Positions 15,305 to 25,852 of a DNA stretch of 64,000 nucleotides are shown piece after piece. The stretch lies in the NCBI RefSeq assembly GCF_011742165.1, contig NZ_JAAQTO010000004.1, positions 161,519 to 225,518 on the forward strand. Reading direction: 5' to 3'. The stretch is from Billgrantia bachuensis (lineage in GTDB: Bacteria; Pseudomonadota; Gammaproteobacteria; Pseudomonadales; Halomonadaceae). The notes below the pieces were generated by a model that saw only the letters and a list, made by a program, of their open reading frames with translations, was not told the origin of the DNA and ran no database searches. Every line of letters starts with the position of its first letter. The stretch's first letter is position 1. Position numbers and translations under genes: made by a program.

Positions 15305-18300
15305 TCGTTGTGAGAGTCGTTGTGAGAGTCGTTGAGAGAGTCCTTTCGATCGGCCCGGGAATAGGGAATACCAAAGAACAGCGAGTACAATACCGGCACC
15401 GCGATCAGGGTCAGCAGCGAGGCAAAGGCCAGGCCACCCATGATCGTTACCGCCATGCTATTGAAGAAGGCATCGGTCAGCAGCGGCAACATGCCGAGGA
15501 TGGTGGTGCCGGCGGCCAACGCTACCGGGCGCAGGCGGCTGATGCTGGCATCCACCAGCGCCTCGAGGCGCAGCTTGCCGCTTGCGATCTGGGCGTCGAT
15601 CTCGTCGACCAGCACGATGGCATTCTTCATCAGCATGCCCGAGAGGCTGAGCATGCCCAGCAGGGCAGTAAACGAGAACGGCAGCCCGGTGACCAACAAC
15701 CCGATCACCACGCCACAGATCGACATCGGCACCACCAGCCAGATGATCAGGGGCTGGCGCAGCTTGCCGAACAGCAGGACCGACACCAGCAGCATGGCAA
15801 CGAAACTCACCGGCAGCTGTTGCCCCAGCGACTCCTGAGCATCGCTTGAGTTCTCGTGTTCACCGCCCCAGGAGAGTGAATAGCCCGCAGGAAGCGTCAT
15901 AGCCTCGATCTCATCGCGCACCGCAGAGAAGGCCGCCGCCGCCGTGTAGCCTTCGGCAGGATCGGCCTGTACCGTCAACGTGCGAACCCGATTGCGGCGG
16001 TGTATCAACGCCTCCTCGCTTTCGGTCTCGAAGCCGTCGACGATCTGGGCGATGGGAATGAAGCGCTGCTCGGCATTGCTCCATACCATGCGGTCGGCCA
16101 ACCGCGAGACGTCGTGCCGTTCGTCGGCCGGGGGACGCGCGATGATAGGAACCAGGTTGTCGCCTTCCCGATAGGTCCCCGCGCGCACGCCCGACGAGGC
16201 GAATTGCAGGGTGCGGGCCAGCTCGTCGCGGCTGACGCCGGCGATCCGCGCCCGCTCCTCGTTGAACTGCGGCGTCACAATGGTCTCCTGCTCGCGCCAG
16301 TCCTGTCGCACGTCGATCAAGGCCGAATTCCTGCGCATGATGGCCTTGGCCTCTTCCGCCAGGCTGCGCAACACTGCCGGATCGCTGCCTTGCAGACGCG
16401 CCTCGACCTGAGCCCCGGCACCGGGGCCGAACTGGATACGCTGCGTTCTCACCCGCGCTTCGGGGAAGAGCGCCTGAAGTTCGGCATGGACCTCGGGGTC
16501 GAGCTCGGCAATCCGCTCCAGGCTTTGCGCCCGTACGATGAACTGGGCGTAAGCCGGGTTGGGTTGTTCGGGAGCGTAGGTGAGCATGAAACGTGTCGCC
16601 CCACGGCCAATGAAGGTCGACACCGCCTCGACCCCAGCCTTGTCCTGCAAGTAGGCTTCTACTCGTTCGGCATCGCGCCGGGTGGCCCGAATATCGCTGC
16701 CTTGGGGAAGCTCATAGTTGACGTAGAACATCGGCGTATTCGAGTCGGGAAAGAACGACTGCGAAACGAAGGTGAAACCCCAGGCGCAGGCCGCAGTAAC
16801 GCACATCAGCAGTGCCACGGTCAGCACGCGCAGACGTAGCGCCAATGCCAGGAAGCGAGCGTAGAGACGATAGATCAATCCGCCATGCGGGTCCTTGTCG
16901 CTGCCGACCTGGGCGTTACGGAAAAAGTAAAAACCGAACAGCGGCGTGACGGTAATGGCCAGCACCCAGCTCAGCAACAGGGAAACCGCAATTACCGCGA
17001 ACAGCGAGAACAGGAACTCGCCGGTCACGTCGTCTGAGAGGCCGATGCCCGAGAACGCCAGGATGCCGATCACCGTTGCTCCGAGCAGCGGAACCTGAGT
17101 GCGGCCGGCAGCCTCGCTGGCGGCCTCTTTCACCGCTTTGCCGCGCTGCATGTTGATGAGCATGCCTTCGGCCACGACGATGGCATTGTCCACCAGCATG
17201 CCCATGGCGATGATCAACGCCCCCAGCGAAACCCGCTCCATCTCGATGTCGAAGACCCACATGAAGAGCAGCGTGCCGAGCACCGTGAGCAGTAGGGTCG
17301 CGCCGACCACCATCCCCACGCGCCAACCCATGAACAGGCACAGCACGCCGATGACGATGGATACCGACATGGCCAGATTGATCAGGAAATCGTTGATCGC
17401 GTCGTCGACGACGTTGTGCTGCTCGTAGATGGGATGCAACTCGACGCCCAGCGGTATGCGCCCTTCCAGTGCCTCGAGGTGACGTTCCACGGCCTCGCCC
17501 ACTTCGACGATGTTGGCCTCGGCCACGCCGGCCACGGCCAGCGTGAAGGCTGCCTCGCCATTGTGGCGAATCAGGTGGTCGGGTACCTCCGCGGGCTGGC
17601 GGCGGACGCTCGCGATGTCGGCCAGCGAGATCTGTTCGGTGGTACCGGGGCGGCCGATGCGGATCGATTCGATGTTGGTCACGCTGTCGACCCCGGCGCG
17701 TACGACGATACGCACATGATCGTCATCGATGCGCATCGACCCGGCATCGGTGACCTGGTTCTCGGTCTGGATGGTGTCGATCACGTGGTCGATGGGAATG
17801 CCCAAGGTGGTGAGCCGCTCGTTGGGGATCTCGATGTAGATCGCCTCCTCGCGCTCCCCTGCCGTAGCCACACGGGCCACGTTGGGGACCGTGAGAATTT
17901 CGCGCTGGAGCATGCGCGAAACGTCGCGGATCTCGTCTTCACCGTAGCCGGGGGCGGTCACGGCATAGAAAATGCCGTAGACCTCGCCGAAATCGTCGTT
18001 GACCTGGGAGGGCGAGGCGCCTCCGGGCAGGTCGGGCTGGGTATCGTTGACCTTGCGCCGCAGCTCGTCCCAGATCTGCGGCAACTCGTGACTGCGGTAG
18101 TTGGAAGACACCTCGACCTCGATCTCCGAGCGCCCCGGTAGGGAGAGCGACTCGATCACATCGATCTGCTGCAGCTCCTGAATGGCCATCTCAAGGCGCT
18201 CGGTCACCTCCTCTTCGACCTCCTGGGCGGTCGCTCCGGGGTACGGCGTGTTGATGATGGCGTTGGGAATGGTGAAGGAAGGGTCTTCGAGCTTGCCCAG

Positions 18301-18393
18301 GTTGTTGAAACCCCAGATGCCGCCGAACAGGCAAATGACGACGATGAGCCAGGTGACGACCGGCCGTTCGATGGACGACTTGGCGATATCCAT
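15301..18393 (-). CDS. RND-family efflux pump, inner-membrane permease
   Basis: This 1030-residue permease has the two-fold RND layout: N-terminal helix starting MDIAKSSIERPVVTWLIV, two large periplasmic loops, and two clusters of membrane helices (GALIIAMGMLVDNAIVVAEGM in the first half, LSLSGMLMKNAIVLVDEID in the second). It belongs to the AcrB/HAE1-like branch rather than to clear heavy-metal CusA proteins. Its adaptor is encoded upstream on the same strand, and no TolC gene is in this operon, so it may borrow an outer-membrane channel. The extreme C-terminus encodes a repeated N-D-S-H motif from 12-bp tandem repeats. Substrate is not predictable from sequence. Confidence 0.9.
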   Translation of the reverse strand: MDIAKSSIERPVVTWLIVVICLFGGIWGFNNLGKLEDPSFTIPNAIINTPYPGATAQEVEEEVTERLEMAIQELQQIDVIESLSLPGRSEIEVEVSSNYRSHELPQIWDELRRKVNDTQPDLPGGASPSQVNDDFGEVYGIFYAVTAPGYGEDEIRDVSRMLQREILTVPNVARVATAGEREEAIYIEIPNERLTTLGIPIDHVIDTIQTENQVTDAGSMRIDDDHVRIVVRAGVDSVTNIESIRIGRPGTTEQISLADIASVRRQPAEVPDHLIRHNGEAAFTLAVAGVAEANIVEVGEAVERHLEALEGRIPLGVELHPIYEQHNVVDDAINDFLINLAMSVSIVIGVLCLFMGWRVGMVVGATLLLTVLGTLLFMWVFDIEMERVSLGALIIAMGMLVDNAIVVAEGMLINMQRGKAVKEAASEAAGRTQVPLLGATVIGILAFSGIGLSDDVTGEFLFSLFAVIAVSLLLSWVLAITVTPLFGFYFFRNAQVGSDKDPHGGLIYRLYARFLALALRLRVLTVALLMCVTAACAWGFTFVSQSFFPDSNTPMFYVNYELPQGSDIRATRRDAERVEAYLQDKAGVEAVSTFIGRGATRFMLTYAPEQPNPAYAQFIVRAQSLERIAELDPEVHAELQALFPEARVRTQRIQFGPGAGAQVEARLQGSDPAVLRSLAEEAKAIMRRNSALIDVRQDWREQETIVTPQFNEERARIAGVSRDELARTLQFASSGVRAGTYREGDNLVPIIARPPADERHDVSRLADRMVWSNAEQRFIPIAQIVDGFETESEEALIHRRNRVRTLTVQADPAEGYTAAAAFSAVRDEIEAMTLPAGYSLSWGGEHENSSDAQESLGQQLPVSFVAMLLVSVLLFGKLRQPLIIWLVVPMSICGVVIGLLVTGLPFSFTALLGMLSLSGMLMKNAIVLVDEIDAQIASGKLRLEALVDASISRLRPVALAAGTTILGMLPLLTDAFFNSMAVTIMGGLAFASLLTLIAVPVLYSLFFGIPYSRADRKDSLNDSHNDSHND
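15304..15339 (-). repeat. 12-bp tandem repeat at the 3' end of the RND pump gene
   Basis: Three 12-bp units (GTCGTTGTGAGA twice, then GTCGTTGAGAGA) lie directly before the stop codon and add the tail DSLNDSHNDSHND. The unit length keeps the frame, so copy-number change would lengthen or shorten the tail without a frameshift. Confidence 0.85.
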
Positions 18394-18428
18394 ATCCTGC
18401 TCCTGACTAGGCTCCTTTAAAAAATCGA

Positions 18429-18573
18429 CTAGGACTTATGCGAAAAGTCGTCGAGCGTAGGCCAGACAAGGCAAAAATCGGCGAAAAGACGGAGTTTACG
18501 AATTGTAAATGAGTCCTTTAAGCCGGTTTTTAACGCCGTATGGGCAAGCGCAGGCACTTTTCGTAAGGCCTAG
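18429..18573. repeat. MITE-like palindromic element between the RND pump genes
   Basis: The ends are imperfect inverted repeats: CTAGGACTTATGCGAAAAGT at 18429-18448 and ACTTTTCGTAAGGCCTAG at 18556-18573. A central perfect palindrome TTTACGAATTGTAAA lies near 18494-18508. The element fills the gap between adaptor and pump genes, and the adaptor's stop codon (18570-18572) lies inside the right terminal repeat. It resembles short non-autonomous intergenic repeats of gammaproteobacteria. No open frame of its own is visible. Confidence 0.65.
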
Positions 18574-19625
18574 AGGGTCGCTTCCATGGGGCGCACAGAC
18601 GCACCCTCATGCAGCAGGTGAGCCCCCGCGGCGACGATCTTTTCCCCCGGCTGCAGGCCGGCCAGGACCGGCACCGTCTCGCCCTGGATCTCGCCGACAA
18701 GCACACTACGCGGCTCCACCCGCTCGTCGTCGGAGCGATATACCCAGACGCGGAAGTCGCCTTCGTTGTCCTTGTCGAGCGCGGCGACGGGTATGCTCAG
18801 CGCTCCGTGTTCGACGGCATCGACCAGGGACACCGCCACCGAAGCCGTCATGCCCGGCATTGCGCCGACATTGGCCGGGTCGACAATGGCGAAATCCACC
18901 TCATAGGTCTGCGCCACCTCGTCGGGCTCCGTGACGTGCTCGCGGTACTCGAGCGGGAAACGCTGGCCCGGCAGAGACAGCAACTCGGCCTCGACCTCGA
19001 AGCGCTCGGGATCGGTCACATGGCGAATCAAGGTCTCGGGAACGTTGATCTTGACCCGTAGCTCCGTCACGTCCTGCACACGCACAATGGCCGTGTTGGG
19101 CGGCACGTTGCTGTGATTTTCTACCAGCCGGCGGGTCACCAGTGCATCGAAGGGTGCATTGATGATGGTATAGGAGAGGTCCTGGCGGGCGCTGTCGCGC
19201 TGAACTTCGGCAAGTTCGTACTGGGTGCGCACTTCGTCGAACGAGGACTGCGAGATCGAGTTGGTCTCGAGCAACTGGCGTGTGCGCTCCATCTCGCGCC
19301 TCGCCAACTGATACTCCGCCTCGGCCCGCCGAACGGCCAGCTCGTAATCGGTCGGGTCCAGCCTGGCGATCGTCTCTCCCTCCGGTATCAACTCCCCCTG
19401 GCGCGGAGGCATCTCGACCAGTTGCCCACCTACACGAAATGACAGGTCGACTGTGCGTACCGCCTCCACTCGGCCGACGAAGCGTCGGCTCGGCACGAGG
19501 GAATGCTCGCCCACCTCGATGAGCTTCACCACCCGGGCCGAAGGCTCGTCCTCTTCGGCCTGGTTCCTGTCGCAACCGGCCAATGCCAGGACGACAAGCG
19601 CCAAAAGCATCATTGCTGGCTTCAT
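18570..19625 (-). CDS. RND efflux adaptor lipoprotein
   Basis: This 351-residue periplasmic adaptor begins with a lipoprotein signal (MMLLALVVLALAGC, Cys at about residue 18). A biotinyl-lipoyl-like domain (RVGGQLVEMPPRQGELIPEGETIARLDP), a short helical hairpin and a beta-barrel domain (INAPFDALVTRRLVENHSNV) follow. It partners the RND permease encoded 176 bp downstream. The last codon and stop fall in the terminal repeat of the MITE-like element, so the C-terminal residues after MRPME may have been set by that insertion. Confidence 0.9.
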   Translation of the reverse strand: MKPAMMLLALVVLALAGCDRNQAEEDEPSARVVKLIEVGEHSLVPSRRFVGRVEAVRTVDLSFRVGGQLVEMPPRQGELIPEGETIARLDPTDYELAVRRAEAEYQLARREMERTRQLLETNSISQSSFDEVRTQYELAEVQRDSARQDLSYTIINAPFDALVTRRLVENHSNVPPNTAIVRVQDVTELRVKINVPETLIRHVTDPERFEVEAELLSLPGQRFPLEYREHVTEPDEVAQTYEVDFAIVDPANVGAMPGMTASVAVSLVDAVEHGALSIPVAALDKDNEGDFRVWVYRSDDERVEPRSVLVGEIQGETVPVLAGLQPGEKIVAAGAHLLHEGASVRPMEATL

Positions 19626-19937
19626 CCACCAACCTCCCTGTAGGAACCTACTCTTGCTCCAAGCAGCGGCATATGCCCAGCCAGCTACTTGAACGAGTAA
19701 CCATAGACCATACAGCCACGTATGTAAGCCATGCCACTCGCGCTAATAATTGGCTGGCAAGGACACACCACGGCTCAAAGCGGATAGGATCAGCGCAGAC
19801 AGCGACCGGAATGGGTCGAGGAGAAAAAGAGACTGGCTTTTGAGGCTACGATAGCGTGTGAAGTTGGCAATTCGTACTGATCACACAGCCACGCTACGCT
19901 GAAAGTACCAGACACAGTCAGGAAGTAACGACGTTTC
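19626..19937. other. Divergent promoter region, no gene seen
   Basis: These 312 bp separate the minus-strand RND adaptor gene from a plus-strand membrane-protein gene. I see no convincing frame. A GTGTGA / TCACAC inverted repeat with a 19-nt spacer lies near 19855-19890, and a possible AGGAAG ribosome site precedes 19938. No strong consensus promoter is obvious. Confidence 0.4.
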
Positions 19938-21077
19938 ATGGCCGAAGCAAGACCGGACCAGGAATACGCAGCGGAACCCAGCACGTTCGAATGCTGGGCC
20001 GCACGTTACCTGCAGCATCACAACCATGCCAGCGCCATTCTCCGGCCAGCAAATGGCAGCAGGCAGATCGACGGCATCCGCCAAGTGTTTCGCCGAACTG
20101 TTGCCTGTGCCGCCCTGGCCGGCATTATCTCTGGTGGCATCATCGGCGGGATGGAGTGGTACATGCGTCGGAGCATGCTCGACGACATGGGGATGAGCCT
20201 GGGGGAACAGTGGCTCTACTGGGCCGGCTTCTTCGCCATGGTCGGCGTGGTCAGCGCTGTGGAGATTGCCTTTCTCTACTGGAATGCGCTGCGCGGCGTG
20301 GCCACTACCAGCCGTCTTGCCGCCTTACCGCTTCACGATAGCCCCGGAGCCAGACTGATCGTGCTGGGGTTGACCCATGTCGCGCTCGAATTTCCCAGCC
20401 CAAGGCATCGCATCTATGGCATCGACCCCTATGCTCAGATGAGCCGGTGGAAGCTTACTGCCCTGGGATTGATGTATCGCATGAAGGTGGGAATCAGCAG
20501 CTTCATCCTACGCATATTGCTGCGTCGCGTGCTAGGCCGCGTGGTACTGCGCGCTCTGCTGCCACTGGTTACCGGCCCACTCTACGCTGCGTGGAACGCC
20601 GTCATCACCTGGCGAATCCTGATCAAGGCCCGCGAGCAGGTGCTGGGCCCTTTCGTCATCGAAGCGCTGGTCGCGCAGCTAGAACACGACCCGTTGAGCG
20701 AACGAGCCCGTCGTGTCGTACTGCATGCACTCGGCGCCCTGATCATGGCCAATCAGGTTGCGCACCCCAACCATGTCTACCTGCTCTCGCGTCTGCTCGA
20801 TAGCTTCGGCAAACATGAGCACGCTGTCGACGTGGATTGGCCACAGCAACGCTTCGTTCTCCATCGCCTGGAGCAACAGGAAAAGCACCGGGTACTTGAA
20901 CTGCTGACCGCTGCCACCGTGCTCGCCGGAAGATGCAAGGGCAGGCGCAAGCGCTTCCTCGAAGAACTCTTCGAGGCTTGCGACATGAGCTATCCGCAAG
21001 AGAAGGTCAGGGCCTGGCGTCATCGTTTCATCAATGGCCAGCCGATCGGCATCGCCGCGAACGCCCTTTCGGATTAG
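19938..21077 (+). CDS. Multi-pass membrane protein of unknown function
   Basis: The 379-residue product has an amphipathic N-terminus and two strong membrane segments (about 55-75, [18 protein letters not shown]; about 95-117, [24 protein letters not shown]). A further hydrophobic, Arg-flanked stretch lies at about 190-232 and a soluble, helical, basic C-terminus at about 240-379. The C-terminal part has a helical pattern loosely reminiscent of TerB-like tellurite-resistance domains, but I cannot assign it. It is convergent with polB and the stop codons interlock. Codon use matches the neighbours, so the gene is probably genuine. Confidence 0.7.
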   Translation: MAEARPDQEYAAEPSTFECWAARYLQHHNHASAILRPANGSRQIDGIRQVFRRTVACAALAGIISGGIIGGMEWYMRRSMLDDMGMSLGEQWLYWAGFFAMVGVVSAVEIAFLYWNALRGVATTSRLAALPLHDSPGARLIVLGLTHVALEFPSPRHRIYGIDPYAQMSRWKLTALGLMYRMKVGISSFILRILLRRVLGRVVLRALLPLVTGPLYAAWNAVITWRILIKAREQVLGPFVIEALVAQLEHDPLSERARRVVLHALGALIMANQVAHPNHVYLLSRLLDSFGKHEHAVDVDWPQQRFVLHRLEQQEKHRVLELLTAATVLAGRCKGRRKRFLEELFEACDMSYPQEKVRAWRHRFINGQPIGIAANALSD

Positions 21078-23449
21078 AACAACCCTAGCTGGCGATCGAT
21101 CAGGCTGGAGAAGTCCTCGCCACGGAAGGGCAGGATGCCATCGGCCACCGGCTGCAGCTGCCGGCTGAGATAGTGCTGATAATCGATGGCGGAGCGACGC
21201 GCCTCGAGCGGTTCCGGCCCGGCCACGGTGATCACGTAGCGAATCCAGCCGCCATGCTGGTACTGCCGCGGCCGCCCGAGCTGGTCATTGAGTTCATCGG
21301 CCATGCGCGCGGCACGTACGTGAGGCGGCACGTTACGGCGATACTCGTCGAGCCGGCGGCGCAGCCGCTTGCGATAGACCAGGCGTTCATCGAACTCACC
21401 GGACAGCGTGCGGCTCACGTAGTCGCGCACGTAGTCGCGATAGGTCTCGCCGAGGAAGATGCGCCGATACAGCTCCTGTTGGAAAATCTTGGCCAGTGGC
21501 GTCCAGTCGGCACGCACCGTCTCCAGCCCTTTGAACACGACATGCTCGGCTCCATGAGCATCACGTACCAGCCCCGCATAGCGCTTCTTGCTGCCCTCCT
21601 CCGCACCGCGGATGGTAGGCATCAGGAAGCGCCGAAAATGGGTCTCGAGCTGAAGTTCCAGTGCACTCTCGAGGCCATGTTCCGCTTCGAGATGCTGCGC
21701 CCACCAGCCGTTGACCCGCTCCACCAGCCGTTGGCCGATGGCATGGGCATCGGCCTCTTCATGGGCGCTGCCCAACCAGACGAAGGTGGAATCGGTGTCG
21801 CCGTAGATCACCGTGTAGCCCTCGGCCTCGATCAGCTCGCGGGTACGTCGCATGATCTCGTGGCCACGCAGGGTGATCGACGATGCCAGGCGCGGATCGA
21901 AAAAACGACAGCCGCGCGAGCCGAGCACACCGTAGAAGGAGTTCATGATGATCTTCAGCGCCTGGGATAGCGGCGCATTGCCCTCGCGTTTGGCGGCTTC
22001 GCGCCCCTGCCACACCCGTGCCACCATGTCGGGCAATGCATGCCGGGTACGTGAGAAGCGGGCGCCGCGAAACCCCGGCACGGTCTGCGATTCGGGCTCC
22101 TCCAGCCCTACCACCAGCCCCACCGGATCGATCAGAAAGGTGCGAATGATCGATGGATAGAGACTCTTGAAGTCGAGTACCAGCACCGAGTCGTAGAGCC
22201 CCGGGCGGGAGTCCATGACGAATCCGCCTGGACTGTCCTCGTTCCCGTCCCGCCCTTGAGAAAGACTCGGGGCTACGAAGCCCAGCCGGTGCATGCGCGG
22301 CAGGTAGAGATGCGAGAAGGCCGCCACCGAGCCGCCGCTGCGATCGGCCGGTAGCCCGGTGACGCTGGCCCGTTCGAGCAGGAAGTCAATGAGCTCGGTC
22401 TTCTCGAAGATACGCGTGACCAGCTCGCAGTCCTTGAGGTTGTAGCGGGCCAACGCCGGCTTGTCCTCGGCGAACATACGGTCGATCTCGTCCATGCGCT
22501 GGTAGGGATTGTCAATCGCCTTGCCCTCGCCGAGCAGCTCCTGGGCGACGCTTTCCAGGCTGAACGAGGCGAAGCGCCAAGTGGCCTGGCGCAGGGCTTC
22601 GATGCCATCAACGATCAGGCGCCCGGCGGCCGAGGCGAAGAAGTGGTTGGGATTACTCCCATGGGCGCGCCAGCCGAGCGGTTCGCCACCGCGTCCGAGC
22701 AACAGCGGTATGCCGAGACGCTCGGCGTGCCGCTGCAGGATTCGTAAATCAAACTGCACCAGATTCCAGCCGATGATCGCATCCGGGTCGTGCCGGGCAA
22801 TCCAGCCGTTGAGACTCTTCAGCAGCGCCTCATGGCTGGTGCAGTACTCGAGCGAGAAATCACGGGCAGTATCGGCCACGCCACCCTGCCCGTTGGCGGG
22901 CCCCAGCATATAGACCTGGCGCTCGCCGCAGCCTTCGAGCGCGATGGAGTAGAGCTCCCCCCTGGCATTGGTCTCGATATCCAGCGAGGCAAGTGCGAGT
23001 CGGGGGCGATAATCTGGCGCTGGCTTCAGTTGGGCATCGATCAGCGCGCCATTGCCATCCGCGTCACCCATGAGCCACACCGGCGCGGTGATGAACCGCT
23101 CCATCAGGTAGCGTTCCGGCGGACGCACGTCGGCTTCGTAGATATCGATGCCGGCATCGCCCAGACGCTTGGCCAGGTTCATCAACTGGCGATGCTGTCG
23201 ACAGTAGAGACCGAGTACGGGACGATGCTGGAAGTCATGCAAATTTAGTTGCCGCAGCTCGACGTCACGCTCGCCGCGCAGCAGCGCCTCGGCCTGCTCA
23301 CGCTGCTCGACAGGCAAAAACGCCACCGAGGGCTGCACCGGCAGGTGGACATGCCGAGGGCCATCATCGGTGGCCAGCCAGAACGCGACCTCGGTGCCGG
23401 CCGTCGACTCCCGCCAGTGCCGGGTCAGCACGAACCCCTGCTGTTTCAA
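21074..23449 (-). CDS. polB: DNA polymerase II (family B, damage-inducible)
   Basis: The 791-residue enzyme has the exonuclease motifs [10 protein letters not shown] (Exo I), [15 protein letters not shown] (Exo II) and [13 protein letters not shown] (Exo III). Polymerase motifs are [13 protein letters not shown] (motif A), [13 protein letters not shown] (motif B) and [12 protein letters not shown] (motif C, with the two catalytic Asp). Length and motif order match E. coli Pol II (about 783 residues), which replicates past lesions as part of the SOS response. I did not find a clear LexA box upstream. Confidence 0.95.
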   Translation of the reverse strand: MKQQGFVLTRHWRESTAGTEVAFWLATDDGPRHVHLPVQPSVAFLPVEQREQAEALLRGERDVELRQLNLHDFQHRPVLGLYCRQHRQLMNLAKRLGDAGIDIYEADVRPPERYLMERFITAPVWLMGDADGNGALIDAQLKPAPDYRPRLALASLDIETNARGELYSIALEGCGERQVYMLGPANGQGGVADTARDFSLEYCTSHEALLKSLNGWIARHDPDAIIGWNLVQFDLRILQRHAERLGIPLLLGRGGEPLGWRAHGSNPNHFFASAAGRLIVDGIEALRQATWRFASFSLESVAQELLGEGKAIDNPYQRMDEIDRMFAEDKPALARYNLKDCELVTRIFEKTELIDFLLERASVTGLPADRSGGSVAAFSHLYLPRMHRLGFVAPSLSQGRDGNEDSPGGFVMDSRPGLYDSVLVLDFKSLYPSIIRTFLIDPVGLVVGLEEPESQTVPGFRGARFSRTRHALPDMVARVWQGREAAKREGNAPLSQALKIIMNSFYGVLGSRGCRFFDPRLASSITLRGHEIMRRTRELIEAEGYTVIYGDTDSTFVWLGSAHEEADAHAIGQRLVERVNGWWAQHLEAEHGLESALELQLETHFRRFLMPTIRGAEEGSKKRYAGLVRDAHGAEHVVFKGLETVRADWTPLAKIFQQELYRRIFLGETYRDYVRDYVSRTLSGEFDERLVYRKRLRRRLDEYRRNVPPHVRAARMADELNDQLGRPRQYQHGGWIRYVITVAGPEPLEARRSAIDYQHYLSRQLQPVADGILPFRGEDFSSLIDRQLGLF

Positions 23450-23519
23450 CGCCGCCTCTCGCCCTACCTGGTCAGGCTGATATTCTACCCCGCAAGCCCC
23501 TGACTGTCGCCTTGGCCCG

Positions 23520-24374
23520 TTATGGATTCAGTACTGCTCGGCAGGCTGGCGGCAAGGTACGGCTCGGCAGAGGATAGGCCTTGGGGCGCGGAGTCGGTAC
23601 CAGTGCCTGACAGCCCTCCCCCGGCGGGGGTGGCGGTTGGTCGATGCACTCCGTCTGTCCCGGCGGGCAGCGTAACCGTACGTGCAGGTGCTCGTCGTGG
23701 GAGTGCCAAGGGCGAACCACGCGCAGCCAGGAGCGATCGTCCCACTCCCGTGCGCACAGGTCTCGCTTCACCGCGGCATCAACGAAGATGCGTGCCACTC
23801 GCGGGTCGTCGGCAGCTAGACGAATGAGTTCGGCATGCCGAGACGTCCAACGCTCATCCAGGCGCTGGCTGTGCGGATCGACCAGAATCGGCTGGTCGAG
23901 GCCCTCGCGCTCGCTGCGTTCGAGAAGCGGAAGGTCAAGGCGAAACCAGATGTCGACGTCGAGCCCGGTCTGATGGCTGACATGACCGGAAGGCATCGGC
24001 CCACCGCGCGGCTGGGCCATGTCGCCCACCAGCATCGGGCCGAAGCCGGCCCGATTGACACGCTCGCCCAGACGCTCGATGTAATCGACAAGCGAAGGAT
24101 GCCCATAGTGTCGGTTGCGCTCGAGATCCACTGTCTGGTAACCGACCCCCTCTTCGGGCAGTCTTTCCGCACCGGCGATACAGCCACCGTCATAGGGGCC
24201 GATGACACGCGGCGGGCCGTTGAGAGGCTCGTTGACCTCGGACCAGTCCACGGGTGTGCTGGGCCCCGAGGCGCTGGATTGAGCATTGGCGATCAACGAG
24301 CCACCGGCCATGAAGGCAGCCGACAGCATGACGCCCACTAAGCGTGGGCGACGATTGAGATAGCGTAACAACAT
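23520..24374 (-). CDS. mepA: Penicillin-insensitive murein endopeptidase
   Basis: This 284-residue LAS-family metallopeptidase has an N-terminal signal (about residues 12-31, ending IANAQ). Zinc and catalytic motifs are [15 protein letters not shown] and [12 protein letters not shown]. MepA cleaves D-Ala-mDAP crosslinks in peptidoglycan in the periplasm. A cysteine pair near the start ([11 protein letters not shown]) and cysteines in the tail ([19 protein letters not shown]) match the disulfide-rich pattern of the family. The proline-rich tail is slightly longer than in E. coli. Confidence 0.92.
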   Translation of the reverse strand: MLLRYLNRRPRLVGVMLSAAFMAGGSLIANAQSSASGPSTPVDWSEVNEPLNGPPRVIGPYDGGCIAGAERLPEEGVGYQTVDLERNRHYGHPSLVDYIERLGERVNRAGFGPMLVGDMAQPRGGPMPSGHVSHQTGLDVDIWFRLDLPLLERSEREGLDQPILVDPHSQRLDERWTSRHAELIRLAADDPRVARIFVDAAVKRDLCAREWDDRSWLRVVRPWHSHDEHLHVRLRCPPGQTECIDQPPPPPGEGCQALVPTPRPKAYPLPSRTLPPACRAVLNP

Positions 24375-24407
24375 CGAAGGTTCATCCTTGCCAGACGGTG
24401 AGTTTCC

Positions 24408-25631
24408 TCATTCGCGCTCTTGCAGGGCAAGCCACTCGAGGCCGGGGCGATAGAGCATGTCGTGCTCGCCATCGAACAGCGCCAGCTCGGTCGGCCCCGA
24501 TTGCAAATGCAGCAGGACCGGCGCCTCGGCTTCCTCGAAGTGCGGGTAGTCACGTTCTTCATGCAGCGATCGCTCTAGCAGCGCCTCGGGGATCTCCCCG
24601 CTCTCCATGATCGCCTCGATCTGCTCCTGCGAAATACCTCCCTCCTCCTCTATCAGATCGTTATAAGCTTGCAGCGCCTGCTCGACCGGCACGGTCTCAT
24701 CGTCGATACCGTGAGCGATCAACACCCGCATCCCACCGGCCGCATCGGGCACGTGCGCCTTGGGACTACGCTGCATGCACTCATCGTGGGCCTCGCTACC
24801 TTCCTCCGGCACACCACCACAAGCCTCGGCGATTTCCTCGGCATACTTCTCCCCAAGCCGATCGTTCCATTCATACCAGCTAGCCAGATCGTAGACCGGC
24901 ACCCAGGCCGCGACGCCGGCAAACGTATCGGGATGACGGCTGGCCAGGTGCAGTGCGTTCATGGCTCCGCCGGAGTAGCCCAGCAGGTAGATACGCGACT
25001 CATCCACGTTGGCATTCTCGCGGGCGTACTCCAAGGCATCTTCCATGTCGGAGATGACGAGATCGGAAGCCGTCGATTCTGGGCGGCCATCATTGGCCCC
25101 GCGAAAATCGGGGTGCATGAAGGCCCATTCGTTGGACACGGCGAACTGTGCGAGAGGAATATCGATGTTCTGGAGGTAGTCGGTACTCCAGCTGTGCAGC
25201 ACCAGAAGAAGCGGACGCTCCTCCTCAACCTCCGGCGCATAGAACAAGGCCGGCTGTTCGTAATCATCCGCCGAGGCGGGAATGCTGATGTCTTCGACCT
25301 CGGGCACGTACTCCTGCCAGGCGGAGAGTTCGGCATCGATCAGCGATCCTGGGAATTCGGTGACGACGAGGTGCTCGCTGGGATGCTCCAACTCGGGCTT
25401 CTCAGCCTCGTCTCGCGCTTCGATGCCGAGCAAGCGGTTCGGCCCAGGTTCCTGCGCCTGCACTTCGCCGATACCGACCTGATGGCTAACGACCAGCACC
25501 ACAAGCAGTAATGCCAAGCGGTCGATCTGCACATGGGAAACCGGGGTATTGGAAGGACATCGACCGGCTGAAACCGCACACGGGGGATGGAGCAATCGAT
25601 GATCCGGGGGCGTGGCACCTTTACGTTCCAT
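24408..25631 (-). CDS. Exported alpha/beta hydrolase, prolyl-oligopeptidase-like
   Basis: The 407-residue product has a late hydrophobic segment (about 39-58, LALLLVVLVVSHQVG, then VQAQ) that looks like a signal peptide after a charged leader. The alpha/beta-hydrolase fold shows the oxyanion strand PLLLVLHSWSTDY, the nucleophile elbow GYSGGAMNAL, an acid in AHGIDDETVPVEQA and a candidate His in FDGEHDMLY. It is probably a periplasmic or secreted esterase/peptidase; substrate is unknown. Start 25631 is supported by AGGAG 8 nt upstream. A shorter start nearer the signal segment is possible. Confidence 0.75.
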   Translation of the reverse strand: MERKGATPPDHRLLHPPCAVSAGRCPSNTPVSHVQIDRLALLLVVLVVSHQVGIGEVQAQEPGPNRLLGIEARDEAEKPELEHPSEHLVVTEFPGSLIDAELSAWQEYVPEVEDISIPASADDYEQPALFYAPEVEEERPLLLVLHSWSTDYLQNIDIPLAQFAVSNEWAFMHPDFRGANDGRPESTASDLVISDMEDALEYARENANVDESRIYLLGYSGGAMNALHLASRHPDTFAGVAAWVPVYDLASWYEWNDRLGEKYAEEIAEACGGVPEEGSEAHDECMQRSPKAHVPDAAGGMRVLIAHGIDDETVPVEQALQAYNDLIEEEGGISQEQIEAIMESGEIPEALLERSLHEERDYPHFEEAEAPVLLHLQSGPTELALFDGEHDMLYRPGLEWLALQERE

Positions 25632-25790
25632 GGCTTTTCTCCTGACAGCGACAGTTCCTTAGCGTTGTCTCTCGCAGTCTAGTCATGGACCCCGTTGGTG
25701 CCAGCGTAGGGACCAGTCGCGAAAAATGCCTGAGTCTGACTCCGGCCCGGCCCTGGTAACGCCGACCCAAACGAGCGACCCCGAACGAAA

Positions 25791-25816
25791 CCGGCCCATG
25801 CAGATACATGGGCCGG
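25791..25816 (-). terminator. Intrinsic terminator after the small lipoprotein gene
   Basis: A perfect 10-bp stem CCGGCCCATG / CATGGGCCGG with a 6-nt loop lies about 35 nt after the lipoprotein stop. On the minus strand it is followed by TTTCGTT. It also separates this gene from the hydrolase gene. Confidence 0.65.
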
Positions 25817-25852
25817 CTGAACGTACCGCTAATACCTTACTCTGGCAGGGGT

